Below are positions 62,953 to 64,000 of a stretch of 64,000 nt of DNA, piece after piece. The translations under genes and the position numbers were made by a program. The stretch spans positions 3,496,001 through 3,560,000 of the forward strand of contig NZ_CP034413.3 in assembly GCF_005121165.3 (NCBI RefSeq). Direction: 5' to 3'. The notes under the pieces were generated by a model. The model saw only the letters and a list, made by a program, of their open reading frames with translations, did no database searches and was not told the DNA's origin. Each line of letters begins with the position of its first letter. Positions within the stretch are counted from its first letter, which is position 1. Origin of the DNA: Dysosmobacter welbionis (lineage in GTDB: Bacteria; Bacillota; Clostridia; Oscillospirales; Oscillospiraceae).

Positions 62953-63978
62953 TTATTTCCGGGTACTGCCGCCGTACTGCTCCGAGGACAGGCGCACCTG
63001 GGCCTCTCCATCACCGATGCCGGTGATTTCCACCGTCAGCTTGTTCCGCAGGTCGGCGCTCTCCCCTTCCTGGACCTGGAAAGCCCGGACCAGCGTCTCT
63101 CCGGCGGGGATGCGAACCATGGAGAACAGCTCCTGGTTGATATGGCCCACGGTCCAGGGGCGGAAGACACGCACCAGGATGTCCTGGTCCCCCTGGTTCT
63201 CGATCACCAGGGCGGCATAGGGCAGCTCCGGCATGAAGTGGAAGGTGTACGTCAGATCCGCCCCCTGGAGGGCCACGCCGTCCACGAACCGCCCCAGATA
63301 GGCGGCTGGATCCAGCACCGCCGGGTCCACCTCGGTGAACACCCCGCAGCTGACGCCATACTCCGGCACGGTGGGCGTCTCCATCTGCCGCTGGATGAGT
63401 TCCTCCCGGATGGGCGAGTCCTCTTCCAGCCCGTGTCCGACGATGACGGAGGTGCCGTCCCCCACCTGAATCTCCGCTTTCTGGTTGCCGATGGCGATGA
63501 TGCGCTCCGTGCCGTCTTCGTTCTGCGTGGTCCTTCTGGAGAAGAACTCAGCCCCCGTCCAGTAGATGGGCTGGCCGTTCCCGTCCAGACGGGGATTGCC
63601 CTCCGCATCTACGGCCGCCTCAGTGCCGAAATCAATGCAGTTCAGGTCCTCCCGGTACACCGCGCCGTAGACCATGTCCAGCACCTCCGCCGCGGTCTCG
63701 GCGCTGATGAAGTAGTGGTCCTCCCCGTTTTCATCAGTGTAGGTCAGCACAGTGGGGATCTGCGCTCCGTCCTCCGTAGTCCAGGCAGCGCCGGCAGGTA
63801 CCTGTTCCTTGCCGAACAGAGCCACACCCGCCTCGCCGTAGGCCACCTGTCCGTTCAGCGTTCCGCTCTGAGGGACAGCGGGCGGCCTGGTCTCCCCCGC
63901 CAGGGAGGCCCCCACCAGCCCTACCAACAGCAGCATGGTGCTCATGCCCGCGATAAAGGGAATGTAATTGCGTTTCAT
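62953..63978 (-). CDS. Exported protein of unknown function
   Basis: 341 residues. Signal/anchor IPFIAGMSTMLLLVGLVGASLAG near the N-terminus, then a long soluble part. Features seen: LTYTDENGEDHYFISAETAAEVLDM, CIDFGTEAA, FSRRTTQNEDGTERIIAIGNQKAEIQ, VSCGVFTEVDPAVL, FHFMPELPYAALVIENQGDQDI, and VEITGIGDGEAQVRLSS. It is probably surface exposed and beta-rich; I recognise no family. The coding start is 22 bp from the window edge, so its promoter is unseen. Confidence 0.7.
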   Translation of the reverse strand: MKRNYIPFIAGMSTMLLLVGLVGASLAGETRPPAVPQSGTLNGQVAYGEAGVALFGKEQVPAGAAWTTEDGAQIPTVLTYTDENGEDHYFISAETAAEVLDMVYGAVYREDLNCIDFGTEAAVDAEGNPRLDGNGQPIYWTGAEFFSRRTTQNEDGTERIIAIGNQKAEIQVGDGTSVIVGHGLEEDSPIREELIQRQMETPTVPEYGVSCGVFTEVDPAVLDPAAYLGRFVDGVALQGADLTYTFHFMPELPYAALVIENQGDQDILVRVFRPWTVGHINQELFSMVRIPAGETLVRAFQVQEGESADLRNKLTVEITGIGDGEAQVRLSSEQYGGSTRK

Positions 63979-64000
63979 CAGATTCCTTCCTTTCCTGTCA

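Overview
The window is a chromosomal segment of a GC-rich, endospore-forming Firmicute. It most likely belongs to class Clostridia, near Oscillospiraceae (the Oscillibacter / Flavonifractor / Lawsonibacter type). Evidence is the complete spoIIIA operon, sigH, spoIIM, spoIID, cwlD, yunB and cotJ genes, Firmicute-style gene orders (murB-rapZ-yvcK-whiA; asp23-nusB-xseA-xseB-ispA; trmK-nif3), and Gram-positive promoters and GGAGG ribosome binding sites. There is no phage, plasmid or CRISPR locus. Nearly all of it is core genome.

Layout. 1-4.1 kb: murB (partial), rapZ, yvcK, whiA and two small genes. 4.2-7.6 kb: dnaE. 7.7-11.6 kb: small membrane and unknown proteins, including four paralogous membrane proteins under one XRE repressor. 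11.7-16.4 kb: spoIIIAA-AH. 16.5-25.2 kb: asp23, nusB, xseA, xseB, ispA, then a structured RNA region of about 660 nt matching OLE RNA in position and size, its partner gene oapA, dxs, tlyA, nadK and argR. 25.3-29.3 kb: tgt, yajC, a TIGR04086-type membrane protein, spoIIM and xerD. 29.6-31.4 kb: an ECF sigma factor and its membrane partner. 31.6-34.6 kb: ruvC-ruvA-ruvB with two small genes. 34.6-36.6 kb: an accessory patch with three tandem XRE repressor cassettes and a 0.6 kb element bounded by inverted repeats. 36.6-41.7 kb: glmM, sigH, zinc-ribbon and DUF1858 proteins, trmK, nif3 and yebC. 41.8-44.3 kb: a hexamer repeat, a DUF6291-like gene, a membrane XRE protein and an unusually long rnpB. 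44.5-48.7 kb: murD, yunB, ligA. 48.8-50.8 kb: an AT-richer MerR/acetyltransferase pair and a small protein. 50.8-56.2 kb: cotJ genes, cwlD, radA, xerC, amidase. 56.3-64 kb: recN, queA, spoIID, asd, dapA and an exported protein.

Overall functions: cell-wall and spore development (rapZ/yvcK/whiA, murB, murD, glmM, cwlD, spoIIIA-SpoIID), DNA replication and repair (dnaE, ligA, ruvABC, recN, radA, xerCD), isoprenoid precursor synthesis (ispA, dxs) around the OLE locus, RNA processing or modification (rnpB, tgt, queA, tlyA, trmK), and lysine/diaminopimelate entry (asd, dapA).

Quality warning. Fourteen single-base losses break ten genes, several of them essential (dnaE, murD, rapZ, yebC). Every one is a -1 shift in a G/C-rich spot, usually a G run, and adding one G (or C) restores the family length. 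This pattern points to a systematic sequencing error. These genes are annotated as CDS across their full restored span.
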